Below, one piece after another: positions 27,261 through 35,474 of a DNA stretch of 49,861 nt (positions are counted from its first letter, which is position 1; each line of letters begins with the position of its first letter). Made by a program: the position numbers and the translations under genes. The stretch comes from Bacteroidaceae bacterium. Lineage in GTDB: Bacteria; Bacteroidota; Bacteroidia; Bacteroidales; Bacteroidaceae. The stretch is taken from contig JAFXVS010000065.1 in NCBI GenBank assembly GCA_017534815.1, positions 1 through 49,861 on the forward strand. Reading direction: 5' to 3'. Under the pieces are notes generated by a model. The model had not been told where the DNA came from, did no database searches, and worked only from the letters and a program-made list of their open reading frames with translations.

Positions 27261-29348
27261 ATGAGAAGGCCTTCGTCCTATATGCTTCACATCCTCATGA
27301 TAGCAGCAGTCCTGCTGCTATTCTTGGCTTGTGCCCGCATCGGCTCGCCCGATGGAGGTCCCTACGACGAGACCCCTCCCAAGGTGGTTCACACCTCACC
27401 CAAGTTTGGTGCAGCCAATGAGAAGCACGTGAAGCGAGTGACGATCGAGTTCGACGAAATCGTGAGGATTGACAATGCGATGGAGAAGGTGGTCATCTCT
27501 CCCCCGCAGATTCAACAGCCTGAAATCGAGGCCAATGGACGACGCATCACCGTCACCTTACTCGATTCCCTCAAACCCGACATGACCTATACCATCGACT
27601 TTGCTGATGCCATCGTCGATAACAACGAAGGGAATCCATACGGCGACTATGCCTTTACCTTCTCCACAGGCGAGCAGGTCGATTCCTTCCAGGTGTCTGG
27701 CCACGTGCTGAATGCTGCAAACCTCGAACCCATCAAGGGAATGCTCGTGGGACTCTACAAGGTTGGAGGATCAGCAGACGATGATTCCACCCAGACCATC
27801 GACCTGCCCGATTCCATTTTCCATACAAAACCTTTCGAGCGCATCTCCCGTACCGACAGCCGAGGACATTTTGTGGTCAAGGGACTTTCTCCTGGCCAAT
27901 ACCGTGCGTTTGCCTTGAAAGACCTGAATCAGAACTATGTCTATGACCAACGTGCGGAGATGGTCGCCTTCTCAGAGCGCATCCTCAGCACCTCCTGCCG
28001 TCCTGACATTCGTCCCGATACCGTATGGCACGACAGCATCCACTACGACTCCATCGTCTATACCCCTTACACGCATTATTTCCCAGATGACATCGTCCTG
28101 ACGGCCTTCGAATCTGCCCTCCAAGACCGCCATCTGCTCAAGAGCGAACGTCCCATCCTTCAGAAGTTCTCCATCTATTTCACGGCACCCTGTGACACCC
28201 TGCCACGTCTGACAGGCCTGAACTTCAACAGCAACGGCGCTTTCGTCATCGATGCCAGCGAGCACAACGACTCCATCGACTACTGGATCAAGGATTCCCT
28301 CATCTATAACCTCGACACCCTGCAAATTCAACTCGACTTCTTCGAGACCGACACGACAGGCAACTACTCCATCACGACCGACACCCTGCGACTGGTGTCC
28401 AAACTGACCAAAGCACGGATGGAACGCGACTTGCAGGATCGTCTTGAAGAGTGGGCAAAGGAATACAAGCAGCAGTTGAAGGCTGAACGTCGAGCTGCCG
28501 AGAGAGCCGCCAAAGAGGAAAGTCAGGAAGAGGGAGAGGAAGGCGACACTCAAGAAGAAGGCAAGCCTGCGAAGGAGAAAGAGAAGAAGAAGAAAAAAAA
28601 GAAAGATGACGATGACATCGAGATACCTCCTTTGCCAGAGGAGTTCTTGTCCTACAAGACGAGCAACATCCAGGCGATGGATCCAGACAAGAACATCGAC
28701 TTTACCTTTGAAGAGCCGTTAGAGACCGTTGACCTCTCCAAAATCCACTTCAGCACGAAGGTGGACACCCTCTACGAGCCCACCAAGTTCCTGTTCCGAC
28801 AAGTGCCCGGCAAGATCAAGACCTACCGCCTCTATGCCGAATGGGAAGCCGATTCAACCTATCAAGTGGAGATAGACACGGCTGCCTTCATCAATATCTA
28901 CGGCAAGCGAAATGAAGCCACGAAGCGCATCATCCGCATGAAACGCCTCGACTCCTACTCCACCCTCTTCGTCAGGTTGCAGGGCGACTGGAACAATGCC
29001 TATGTGCAGCTGCTCTCAGGAGCCGACAAGGTGGTCAAGACCATCAAGGTTGAGAACGGACACGCCGACTTCTACTTCCTCAACCCAGGCACCTACTACC
29101 TCCGATTGTTCCGTGACCGCAACGGCAACGGCGTTTGGGACACAGGCGACTACGACCAGCACATCCAGCCAGAGCCCGTCTATTACTACCCCGACGAACT
29201 GACCCTCAAGGCACAATGGGAAATCACCCAAGACTGGAATCCCACCGCCCGTCCTTTGGCTCAACAGAAGCCACAAAAAATCACCAAGCAGAAGCCAGAC
29301 AAGGAAAAGACCATCAAGAACCGAAATGCCACAAGGCAAAGGAAATAA
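27261..29348 (+). CDS. Ig-like (Big_5) domain lipoprotein with highly charged linker
   Basis: A 695-aa predicted lipoprotein. A hydrophobic leader ends at FLAC (Cys24), followed by ARIGSPDGGPYDETPP, a hallmark of this Bacteroidetes family. A Big_5 Ig-like domain covers about 33-137, a second beta-rich domain (DSFQVSGHVLNAANLEPIKGM, carboxypeptidase-regulatory-like) about 140-240, and further beta-rich regions follow. A Lys/Glu/Asp-only linker lies at about 394-457, including seven consecutive Lys and an A8 run in the DNA near 28596. The C-terminus is very basic. The open frame reaches back to 27144 inside the GH3 gene; the ATG at 27261 gives a perfect lipoprotein signal. Probably an envelope structural protein; function unknown. 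Confidence 0.85.
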   Translation: MRRPSSYMLHILMIAAVLLLFLACARIGSPDGGPYDETPPKVVHTSPKFGAANEKHVKRVTIEFDEIVRIDNAMEKVVISPPQIQQPEIEANGRRITVTLLDSLKPDMTYTIDFADAIVDNNEGNPYGDYAFTFSTGEQVDSFQVSGHVLNAANLEPIKGMLVGLYKVGGSADDDSTQTIDLPDSIFHTKPFERISRTDSRGHFVVKGLSPGQYRAFALKDLNQNYVYDQRAEMVAFSERILSTSCRPDIRPDTVWHDSIHYDSIVYTPYTHYFPDDIVLTAFESALQDRHLLKSERPILQKFSIYFTAPCDTLPRLTGLNFNSNGAFVIDASEHNDSIDYWIKDSLIYNLDTLQIQLDFFETDTTGNYSITTDTLRLVSKLTKARMERDLQDRLEEWAKEYKQQLKAERRAAERAAKEESQEEGEEGDTQEEGKPAKEKEKKKKKKKDDDDIEIPPLPEEFLSYKTSNIQAMDPDKNIDFTFEEPLETVDLSKIHFSTKVDTLYEPTKFLFRQVPGKIKTYRLYAEWEADSTYQVEIDTAAFINIYGKRNEATKRIIRMKRLDSYSTLFVRLQGDWNNAYVQLLSGADKVVKTIKVENGHADFYFLNPGTYYLRLFRDRNGNGVWDTGDYDQHIQPEPVYYYPDELTLKAQWEITQDWNPTARPLAQQKPQKITKQKPDKEKTIKNRNATRQRK

Positions 29349-29351
29349 CCT

Positions 29352-31385
29352 TTACCTAATCACGTATTTCTTACCCTTGTAGATGTACACGCCCTTCTCC
29401 GTAGGCTTACCCTCCAGCTTCACACCGCTGATGGTCCACCATCCTTCACTCTCAACTCTAAACTCTAAACTCTCAACTGACTCAACTTCAGTAGTTTCAT
29501 CTTCCTCAAATTCGATATTGAAGTCCGTGATGCGGCGAGAGGCGGCAGGCTGATCATCCTCGCCAATCTTGAAGTAAGCACGGAAGGCACCGATGTGGGC
29601 ACCCTTCTCGGGGTAGTAGAGATTGTCATCAGCGCCGAGGAAGAGGATGCTCTGGTCGGTGGCGTCGAAGTCGATGGCATCGTAGGTGCCGATGAAGCGG
29701 ACACGATTGGCGCCACTCTCCTTGTTGTCATAGGGTTGCATGTCTTTGCTGACCTTTATGCCATAGATGCTTGGGTCGGTGATGGTGCTCGGCTCGGTGA
29801 CGCCCCACTTCACGATGTAGGGCACGCCTGCCTCCATTTCGGTGACGGGCTCGCCAAAGTTGAGCGTGAGCGTCGTGCCGCTGATGCTGGCACTGTTGAG
29901 CGGACGGATGATGGCACCCATCAGCGACTGGGTTAGGGTGTAGTTGAACGGCAGACAGAGGGTATTCCAATGGCCATCCTTATAGAACGTGCGGCCTACG
30001 AGGTCTATTGATGTATCTAATACCGTCTTATCCTTTTGGGCGATGTAAGCACTGTTCTCCTTGCTGTCGTCGGGAAGCCACCGATAATTTCCCTTCCGCA
30101 GAAGCTTGCCACCGACAAAACCTGTATCATCGAGGTAATGACAATAACCCTCACTAGCCTCCATGACTGTCGCGTTTAATGCTCCGACATATAAGTAGTC
30201 GGCTCGGAAATCAACGCTGCCACCTGTGATTTTTTTGACCGCGAAATACTTGCTGCTGGTGGTGAGGTTTCCGTTATTGACGATTTCGAAGCCGGAACCC
30301 ATCCGTTCGACTGTGCCGTCGCTGAAAGCGAGGGTTCCGTTATTGGCGATTACTCCTCCGCCTTCAAATTTTCCTGCACCTTTGATGGTGAGCGAACCGC
30401 CGCCGGGCACATTGAGTGAGGCCCCCTCCGCCAATGTCATTGTACGTCCACTGGGGATGTCTATGACAACATTGCCTATGATATAAAGGGTCTGCCCGTG
30501 CTCAACAGCGAATCCGTTTTTTTCAACTTGGTAATACATGGTCTTCTCGCTTGTGCCGATGCTGGCGTTGCTACCTGAAAGTTCCGTCATGACAGCTGAG
30601 CCGAGGGGATAGGTGCTCTCTTCACCAATTACATCACCTCCACTGACAGGCTGGTCGGTGCCACTTCCACCACTTCCGCTTGTGCTGCTCTCAACTGTGA
30701 AGATGGCTTCGAGATTGACATGTTGATGCCCCATGGTAAAATAGTAATTGCCGTTAGCATCTTGATCGATAGTCACACCGCCACTATTGACCACCCATTC
30801 CTTGAATGTGTAACCATCGGTGGTATCGAGGTGCAGATTCACTCTCGCCCCTTGCTTGGCCGATGCGGGATCAGGCGTGACTGTGCCGACAGCGGTGGAT
30901 TCAGTCTTTTTGTCATTTTCATACAACAAATATGTCGTGACAGTGGTATTGTATGTCACCTCGGAAATTCCCCCTGGATCAGTGCCCGTACCAATGTCCG
31001 TACCAGTGCCCGTACCAGGGTCCGTACCAGTTCCCGTACCTGTGCCCCCCTCAAAAACCGCATAAATAGTCGCAGGGGCGGAGAGAAGAGTGAATGTGGT
31101 TTGTGCCGCATTGGCATCAGCAAGTTGTACGTAACTTCCCATAACATCCCAGTTCTTGAACGTATAGCCATTGCCAGCCGTGGCGGTTATAGTCACTTGG
31201 GTGCCGGCCAGCCCTGACATGACGTCTGACGTAGCCGTGCATCCCGAATTTTGGGGGAGAACCGAGTAACCAATTTCGGAAAACTGCACTGGATTTAGGA
31301 TGACCGCGTACTGTGCCCACGCACCGACGTTCGCCACCATCACCAGCAGCGTCACAATCATTCTCAGAAAGATGTTCTTGTTCAT
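29352..31385 (-). CDS. Large secreted surface protein with InlB-B-like repeats and C-terminal tail
   Basis: A 677-aa exported protein. The signal peptide ends near GAWA-Q (residue 24-25). Two divergent InlB B-repeat domains (about 27-110 and 150-232; NGYTFKNWDVMG, DGYTFKEWVVNSGG) flank a Gly/Thr/Asp linker (about 110-140) made of GTGTDP-type repeats. A Gly-rich segment resembling a beta-helix (about 290-400) precedes a domain found in many Prevotella surface proteins (FYKDGHWNTLCLPFNYTL). The end (WWTISGVKLEGKP...KGVYIYKGKKYVIR) matches the tails of the neighbours. Just before the tail the dispersed heptamer repeat is translated in frame (29449-29478). Only 3 bp separate its stop from that of the convergent lipoprotein gene. 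Function unknown; adhesion is plausible. Confidence 0.85.
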   Translation of the reverse strand: MNKNIFLRMIVTLLVMVANVGAWAQYAVILNPVQFSEIGYSVLPQNSGCTATSDVMSGLAGTQVTITATAGNGYTFKNWDVMGSYVQLADANAAQTTFTLLSAPATIYAVFEGGTGTGTGTDPGTGTGTDIGTGTDPGGISEVTYNTTVTTYLLYENDKKTESTAVGTVTPDPASAKQGARVNLHLDTTDGYTFKEWVVNSGGVTIDQDANGNYYFTMGHQHVNLEAIFTVESSTSGSGGSGTDQPVSGGDVIGEESTYPLGSAVMTELSGSNASIGTSEKTMYYQVEKNGFAVEHGQTLYIIGNVVIDIPSGRTMTLAEGASLNVPGGGSLTIKGAGKFEGGGVIANNGTLAFSDGTVERMGSGFEIVNNGNLTTSSKYFAVKKITGGSVDFRADYLYVGALNATVMEASEGYCHYLDDTGFVGGKLLRKGNYRWLPDDSKENSAYIAQKDKTVLDTSIDLVGRTFYKDGHWNTLCLPFNYTLTQSLMGAIIRPLNSASISGTTLTLNFGEPVTEMEAGVPYIVKWGVTEPSTITDPSIYGIKVSKDMQPYDNKESGANRVRFIGTYDAIDFDATDQSILFLGADDNLYYPEKGAHIGAFRAYFKIGEDDQPAASRRITDFNIEFEEDETTEVESVESLEFRVESEGWWTISGVKLEGKPTEKGVYIYKGKKYVIR
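29449..29478. repeat. Heptamer repeat inside a coding region
   Basis: CTCAACT CTAAACT CTAAACT CTCAACT, the same family as the intergenic repeats at 1131, 18573 and 48691. Here it is read in frame as ESLEFRVESE, between the body and the C-terminal tail of the 677-aa protein. Confidence 0.85.
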
Positions 31386-31425
31386 ATTTTTGCCTGGTTA
31401 AGTAAAAGAGTTAGTAATTTTCGTT

Positions 31426-31550
31426 GCAAACTTACGAATTTTTATTCTTTTATAAGTCCACTACGTGGAGAAATCACACAAATCCATCCCAATTTTGCAA
31501 ATTTATCCACGTAGTGGACTCAAAAAAAGAACAAAAATTCGTAAGTTTGC
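31426..31550. promoter_or_regulatory. Mirrored ~50-bp promoter/operator inverted repeat
   Basis: 31426-31474 and 31501-31550 are inverted copies, about 45 of 50 positions matching with one indel, around a 26-bp centre. Each copy carries TAAGTTTG (a -7 box: 31427-31434 on minus, 31542-31549 on plus). About 22 bp upstream of each lies GTCCACTACGTGGA (31456-31469 and, inverted, 31506-31519), itself a palindrome with 5-bp arms. The divergent genes at 29352-31385 and 31603-35196 thus share identical control elements. Confidence 0.85.
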
Positions 31551-31602
31551 AGTCGAAAAGAATACTATTGTTTTACAGTCGTGTTAAAAAAACGAGAAAT
31601 TT

Positions 31603-34600
31603 ATGAAAAAAACTAACTTGGCAAGAGTGCTTGGAACTCTATTTGCCGTGCTCACTTCTGTTGGCATGTGGGCACAAACACCGCTTCTGACATCTGGCAA
31701 ATGTAGCTGGAATTCCGACAGCAATGCTACTGTCTGGTCATTCGACGAATCCACCAATACCCTGACGATTAGTCCGGAAGATGGGAACAGCGCAAGCGGA
31801 ATAAGAAGTTATTATGAAGAATATGGGTATGAAGAGTATGACGGTTGGGTTTCAGAAGAGCCTCCCGCTCCATGGCGCAAGTACATCGACTACGAGGGTA
31901 ACTTGCACAATGGTCCCGATGAACTGATTCAGCACATCGTGGTGGAGGATGGTGTGCGGTCTATAGGTGCGTACGCTTTCTATGGTCTTGTCAATCTGGA
32001 AACCGTCACGCTGGCTTCTACGGTCACCTCTATCGGGCGTTACTCCATGCAGAATGACCCGAGTCTGACGTCTGTGATCATTCTCTGCCCGAAGATGCTT
32101 GACTATTACGATGAGCCCTTTTATGAAAACAACCTGCTCACACTCTATGTCATCCAGCAACAAGTGGGAAATTACACTAACTCTTATTCTGATATCAACG
32201 TGGAGGGTTTCCTGCTGAAGGGCAACGGCTACAAGGCAACCGTTAACGAGGCATCTCGTGAGTTGCTGGATGTGAAAAATGGCTATTATGGACACAATTA
32301 TTGCACATTGACGCTCAACGGCGACCACACCGCCACCATCAATGGGAAGGACTACACCATCAAGGGGGGTACAGAGATCTGGCCATCTGCTTACAATGGT
32401 GTGATCAAGGAGGACACGCAAGAGGCGATGAGATACGAAGAAGTGACTGAAACGGGCGAGTACCGCTACGATCTCCATGTGGGGGATATGTTTACTGACG
32501 AGGCAAATGAAAACACCCCTTCTGAGCTCTTCACGGTGACCAACACTCCGACTGAAGGTGAGGGCTGGGCATTCGATTTCGACAATGAAACCTTGACCAT
32601 CAGTGGCAATGTGACGGACGAGCCTTGGAAGCCTTTTGCAGGCTTCATCCAACACGTGTATGTGGAGGAAGGTGTGACCCAGCTGCCTGCTGATGCCTTT
32701 TCCGAGAATAATGCATACAATCTTTATGAGGTCATCCTACGCAGCACTACTATGGTGAATCTGAATGGCGCGTTTACTAGAACAACTGCAGTTTGGGATG
32801 AAGAGCATGGGGAGTACATAGGCAAGGACTATCTGGCGTATGACATCTACGTGCCAAGCAGCCTGCTGGACACCTACCAAACCACCTATGCCGACCTGCT
32901 GAGCATAGAGGACGAATCCAAGTCTTTCCTGCCGAGCGACATTTCAGTCACACTTCCGGCATCGGGCGTGATGGCTTTCTCTGCCTCAGCCAACCTTGAT
33001 TTCACCCACTGCGAGGGTCTGAAGGCATACGTCGCATCAGAGTTCGTCCCGTCTACAGGAAAACTGCTGATGGAACCTGTGACGCAGATGAGCTATTATG
33101 AGGGTATGGTGCTGAAGGGTACTCCTGGTGCCACATACATCATTGAGAAGAGCTGGAGTTCGAATTGGGTGCATAATCAGCTGAAGGCAGACACCGGGGA
33201 CATTGACCCGTCACTGAACCCGTATTACGTTTACCTGAAGCTCGAAGGCACCGAGTTCAAGCCATTCACTACAACAACCAATGTGAAGGGTCAGGCATAT
33301 CTTCAGATTGAAAATGAAACCTACGAGGGTGCCAAAAAGCCCATCACCATGCTCTTCACCGATGAGGAAGCGTTGACGGAGGGTGACATCTATTATGACG
33401 ACTGCCACTGGTCTTACGACGCAGACACGAAGACCTTGACCATCAGCGGTGAGAATACAAGAACAGGAGACTTCGCCAAGGAGTATGTCCCCGGCTCATC
33501 CCAGAATGTTGCACCATGGCGCACTTATACGACGTCAGCGGGTGTGAAGCACCTGGGCGTTGAAGATGGCATCGAGCACATCGTGGTGAAGGAAGGTGTC
33601 ACAGACATTGGCGAATATGCCTTCTACGGACTCAAGAACTTGGAGGACGTCACGTTGGCAAGTTCGGTCGAGAACCTTGATTTTGGTGCTCTGCAGGGAT
33701 GCCCCAAACTGAAGACGGTGGTATCTTTATATCGGTACGGCATCTATATGAGAACGGGTGCTGACACCTATAGCGTGGCCAACGTGGGTGAAACCTATTA
33801 TGTGCCCAACTCCCGAAAGGAATACGTCACGAACATGCTTGCAGACTTCGACAACGTCAAGGTGGAGGGCTTCGACCTGACCGGCGGTACGCTGAAGGTG
33901 GACTTCACCGAAAATCCGCTGACATGGGACACCGACCACTTTACAGGCGAAATCCACATGCTTTACCATACCGGTTGCAATCTATATGTTGAAGGCGCAA
34001 AGACAACCATCAATGGCGTTGACTACCCTTACGAAAACGGTATCACGTTAAGTTATGCCGATATACGCTATCGGAAGGACAATCAGGATCCCGACCTGTG
34101 GGGGAGTGAAGTGACCCAACCCGGCAACTATTATGTGAAAGCAACCGTTCCAGGACTCTTTAACGACGAAGCAAAGAACACAGCCATCTCGGAGCACTAT
34201 GTCGAAGTCTATGTGGCTGACACCGAAGGTGAGGGCTGGGCATTCGATTTCGACAACAACACCCTCACCATCAGCGGCGATGTGACCGGCGAGCCGTGGG
34301 AGGTGTTCAAGCATGATATATACACGGTGGTGGTGGAGGAAGACGTCACCCAATTGCCAGAAAATGCTTTCCGCGGCTACCGTATCGCCCGTGCCCTCAT
34401 CAAGGGTGCAGATGTGAACCTGAACAAGGCATTCCTTGGTACGGATTATGTCTATGATGACGAAGTTTATGATTATGTACAAAAAGACGTACTTGCTACC
34501 GACCTCTACGTACCTGCCGCCAGTTTGGCATCCTACAACGAGGCTTATGCATCCTATTTGGTGGCAGATGGAGGTGAAATCCTCTCATTCGAAGTCAGCA

Positions 34601-35196
34601 TCGACATCACGGACGCATCGGAAGGTGTCATCGCCTACTGCAATAATTATAACCTCGACCTCTCTGACTGCGAAGGACTGCAGGCTTACGCCATCACCGA
34701 CTTCAATCCTGCCACTGGCGCACTCACCCTCCAGCCCGCGACGAAACTGGGATCGGGGAGTGGATTCCTGCTGATGGGCAAAACAGGCACCTATACCGCA
34801 AAGCTGACTTTTGAAAACGTTTACTACTATAACAACATGCTCGATGGATGGAGTTATGTCGAACCTGAAGAAGACTATGGAACAGTGATATATATCAACC
34901 TCACACTCGAGGGTTCAGGTGCAGCGCGTGGATTCTACCCAATCACAGAGGAAGGTAATCTTCCTGATTATGTGGCACACATGAGCGTCAATAAGGATGA
35001 CTTCGAGGCATGGAAGGCACTTGGTCATGACATGATTCCTCTGAAGTTTGAGGTTGCAACTGACATCAACGACATCGAGGTGGCACCGGCTCCTGCTGAT
35101 GACGCATGGTACACGCTCAACGGCATGAAGCTGGAGAGCAAACCAACGGAGAAGGGTGTGTATATCTATAATGGTAAAAAATACGTGATTAAATAA
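31603..35196 (+). CDS. Large secreted protein with BspA-like LRR segments and internal duplication
   Basis: A 1197-aa exported protein with a 25-aa signal peptide (cut at MWA-Q). The body is two tandem copies of a ~560-residue unit: about 33-595 and 596-1120. Each has an NTLTIS/KTLTIS start, an APWR segment, short BspA-type repeats (HIVVEDGVRSIGAYAFYGL; HIVVKEGVTDIGEYAFYGL), a VEGFxL segment and the motif EGEGWAFDFDNxTLTIS. The last is encoded by an identical 32-bp stretch at 32554 and 34224. The C-terminal tail is WYTLNGMKLESKP...GVYIYNGKKYVIK. BspA-type proteins bind host or matrix proteins in oral Bacteroidales; binding here is an inference. It is transcribed divergently from the 677-aa protein gene and ends before a strong terminator. 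Confidence 0.85.
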   Translation: MKKTNLARVLGTLFAVLTSVGMWAQTPLLTSGKCSWNSDSNATVWSFDESTNTLTISPEDGNSASGIRSYYEEYGYEEYDGWVSEEPPAPWRKYIDYEGNLHNGPDELIQHIVVEDGVRSIGAYAFYGLVNLETVTLASTVTSIGRYSMQNDPSLTSVIILCPKMLDYYDEPFYENNLLTLYVIQQQVGNYTNSYSDINVEGFLLKGNGYKATVNEASRELLDVKNGYYGHNYCTLTLNGDHTATINGKDYTIKGGTEIWPSAYNGVIKEDTQEAMRYEEVTETGEYRYDLHVGDMFTDEANENTPSELFTVTNTPTEGEGWAFDFDNETLTISGNVTDEPWKPFAGFIQHVYVEEGVTQLPADAFSENNAYNLYEVILRSTTMVNLNGAFTRTTAVWDEEHGEYIGKDYLAYDIYVPSSLLDTYQTTYADLLSIEDESKSFLPSDISVTLPASGVMAFSASANLDFTHCEGLKAYVASEFVPSTGKLLMEPVTQMSYYEGMVLKGTPGATYIIEKSWSSNWVHNQLKADTGDIDPSLNPYYVYLKLEGTEFKPFTTTTNVKGQAYLQIENETYEGAKKPITMLFTDEEALTEGDIYYDDCHWSYDADTKTLTISGENTRTGDFAKEYVPGSSQNVAPWRTYTTSAGVKHLGVEDGIEHIVVKEGVTDIGEYAFYGLKNLEDVTLASSVENLDFGALQGCPKLKTVVSLYRYGIYMRTGADTYSVANVGETYYVPNSRKEYVTNMLADFDNVKVEGFDLTGGTLKVDFTENPLTWDTDHFTGEIHMLYHTGCNLYVEGAKTTINGVDYPYENGITLSYADIRYRKDNQDPDLWGSEVTQPGNYYVKATVPGLFNDEAKNTAISEHYVEVYVADTEGEGWAFDFDNNTLTISGDVTGEPWEVFKHDIYTVVVEEDVTQLPENAFRGYRIARALIKGADVNLNKAFLGTDYVYDDEVYDYVQKDVLATDLYVPAASLASYNEAYASYLVADGGEILSFEVSIDITDASEGVIAYCNNYNLDLSDCEGLQAYAITDFNPATGALTLQPATKLGSGSGFLLMGKTGTYTAKLTFENVYYYNNMLDGWSYVEPEEDYGTVIYINLTLEGSGAARGFYPITEEGNLPDYVAHMSVNKDDFEAWKALGHDMIPLKFEVATDINDIEVAPAPADDAWYTLNGMKLESKPTEKGVYIYNGKKYVIK

Positions 35197-35202
35197 TACA
35201 TG

Positions 35203-35302
35203 ATTGAAGTTAAAGAAGTTAAAGGAGTTATCGAAGTTAACGACGATACCTTGCTACCAGCAAAACATTTGTCGATAACTTCGAGCGCAGCGATAACTTC
35301 GA
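35203..35302. repeat. GAAGTTA / TAACTTC intergenic repeats
   Basis: GAAGTTAAA-type units (35203-35241) and two copies of CGATAACTTCGA-like sequence (35273-35302) in opposite orientation lie between the stop codon and the terminator. No gene. Confidence 0.65.
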
Positions 35303-35305
35303 CAC

Positions 35306-35345
35306 AAAAAGGAACCCGTGCAACCGGTTGCACGGGTTCCTTTTT
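35306..35345. terminator. Perfect 40-bp palindromic terminator
   Basis: AAAAAGGAACCCGTGCAA (35306-35323) pairs perfectly with its complement (35328-35345) around CCGG. The right arm ends in T5, so it terminates the 1197-aa gene and could work in both directions. Confidence 0.93.
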
Positions 35346-35416
35346 GTAGTACAGATGGCAAATGGTTTTTTTTGCAAAAAAATGGAAAAAATGTTGGTGG
35401 TTTTACATTTATTCAC

Positions 35417-35424
35417 TAATTTTG
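35417..35424 (+). promoter_or_regulatory. Probable promoter -7 box of the LRR/giant-protein unit
   Basis: TAATTTTG fits TAnnTTTG and lies about 50 bp before the start codon. GTTG (35393-35396), 20 bp upstream, is a weak -33 candidate. Confidence 0.6.
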
Positions 35425-35474
35425 CCATCAGAATGTAAGAATCGCTTAATAACAATCGCTAAAACTAATCTAAT

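Noticed and set aside
31426-31550. Invertible promoter segment of the phase-variation type
   Set aside because: The inverted arms are 50 bp but the centre is only 26 bp and contains no promoter; inversion would change nothing. A fixed mirrored promoter pair fits better.
35273-35302. lox-like ATAACTTCG sequences
   Set aside because: Two direct copies in a low-complexity GAAGTTA/TAACTTC block; no correct 34-bp site and no recombinase gene nearby.
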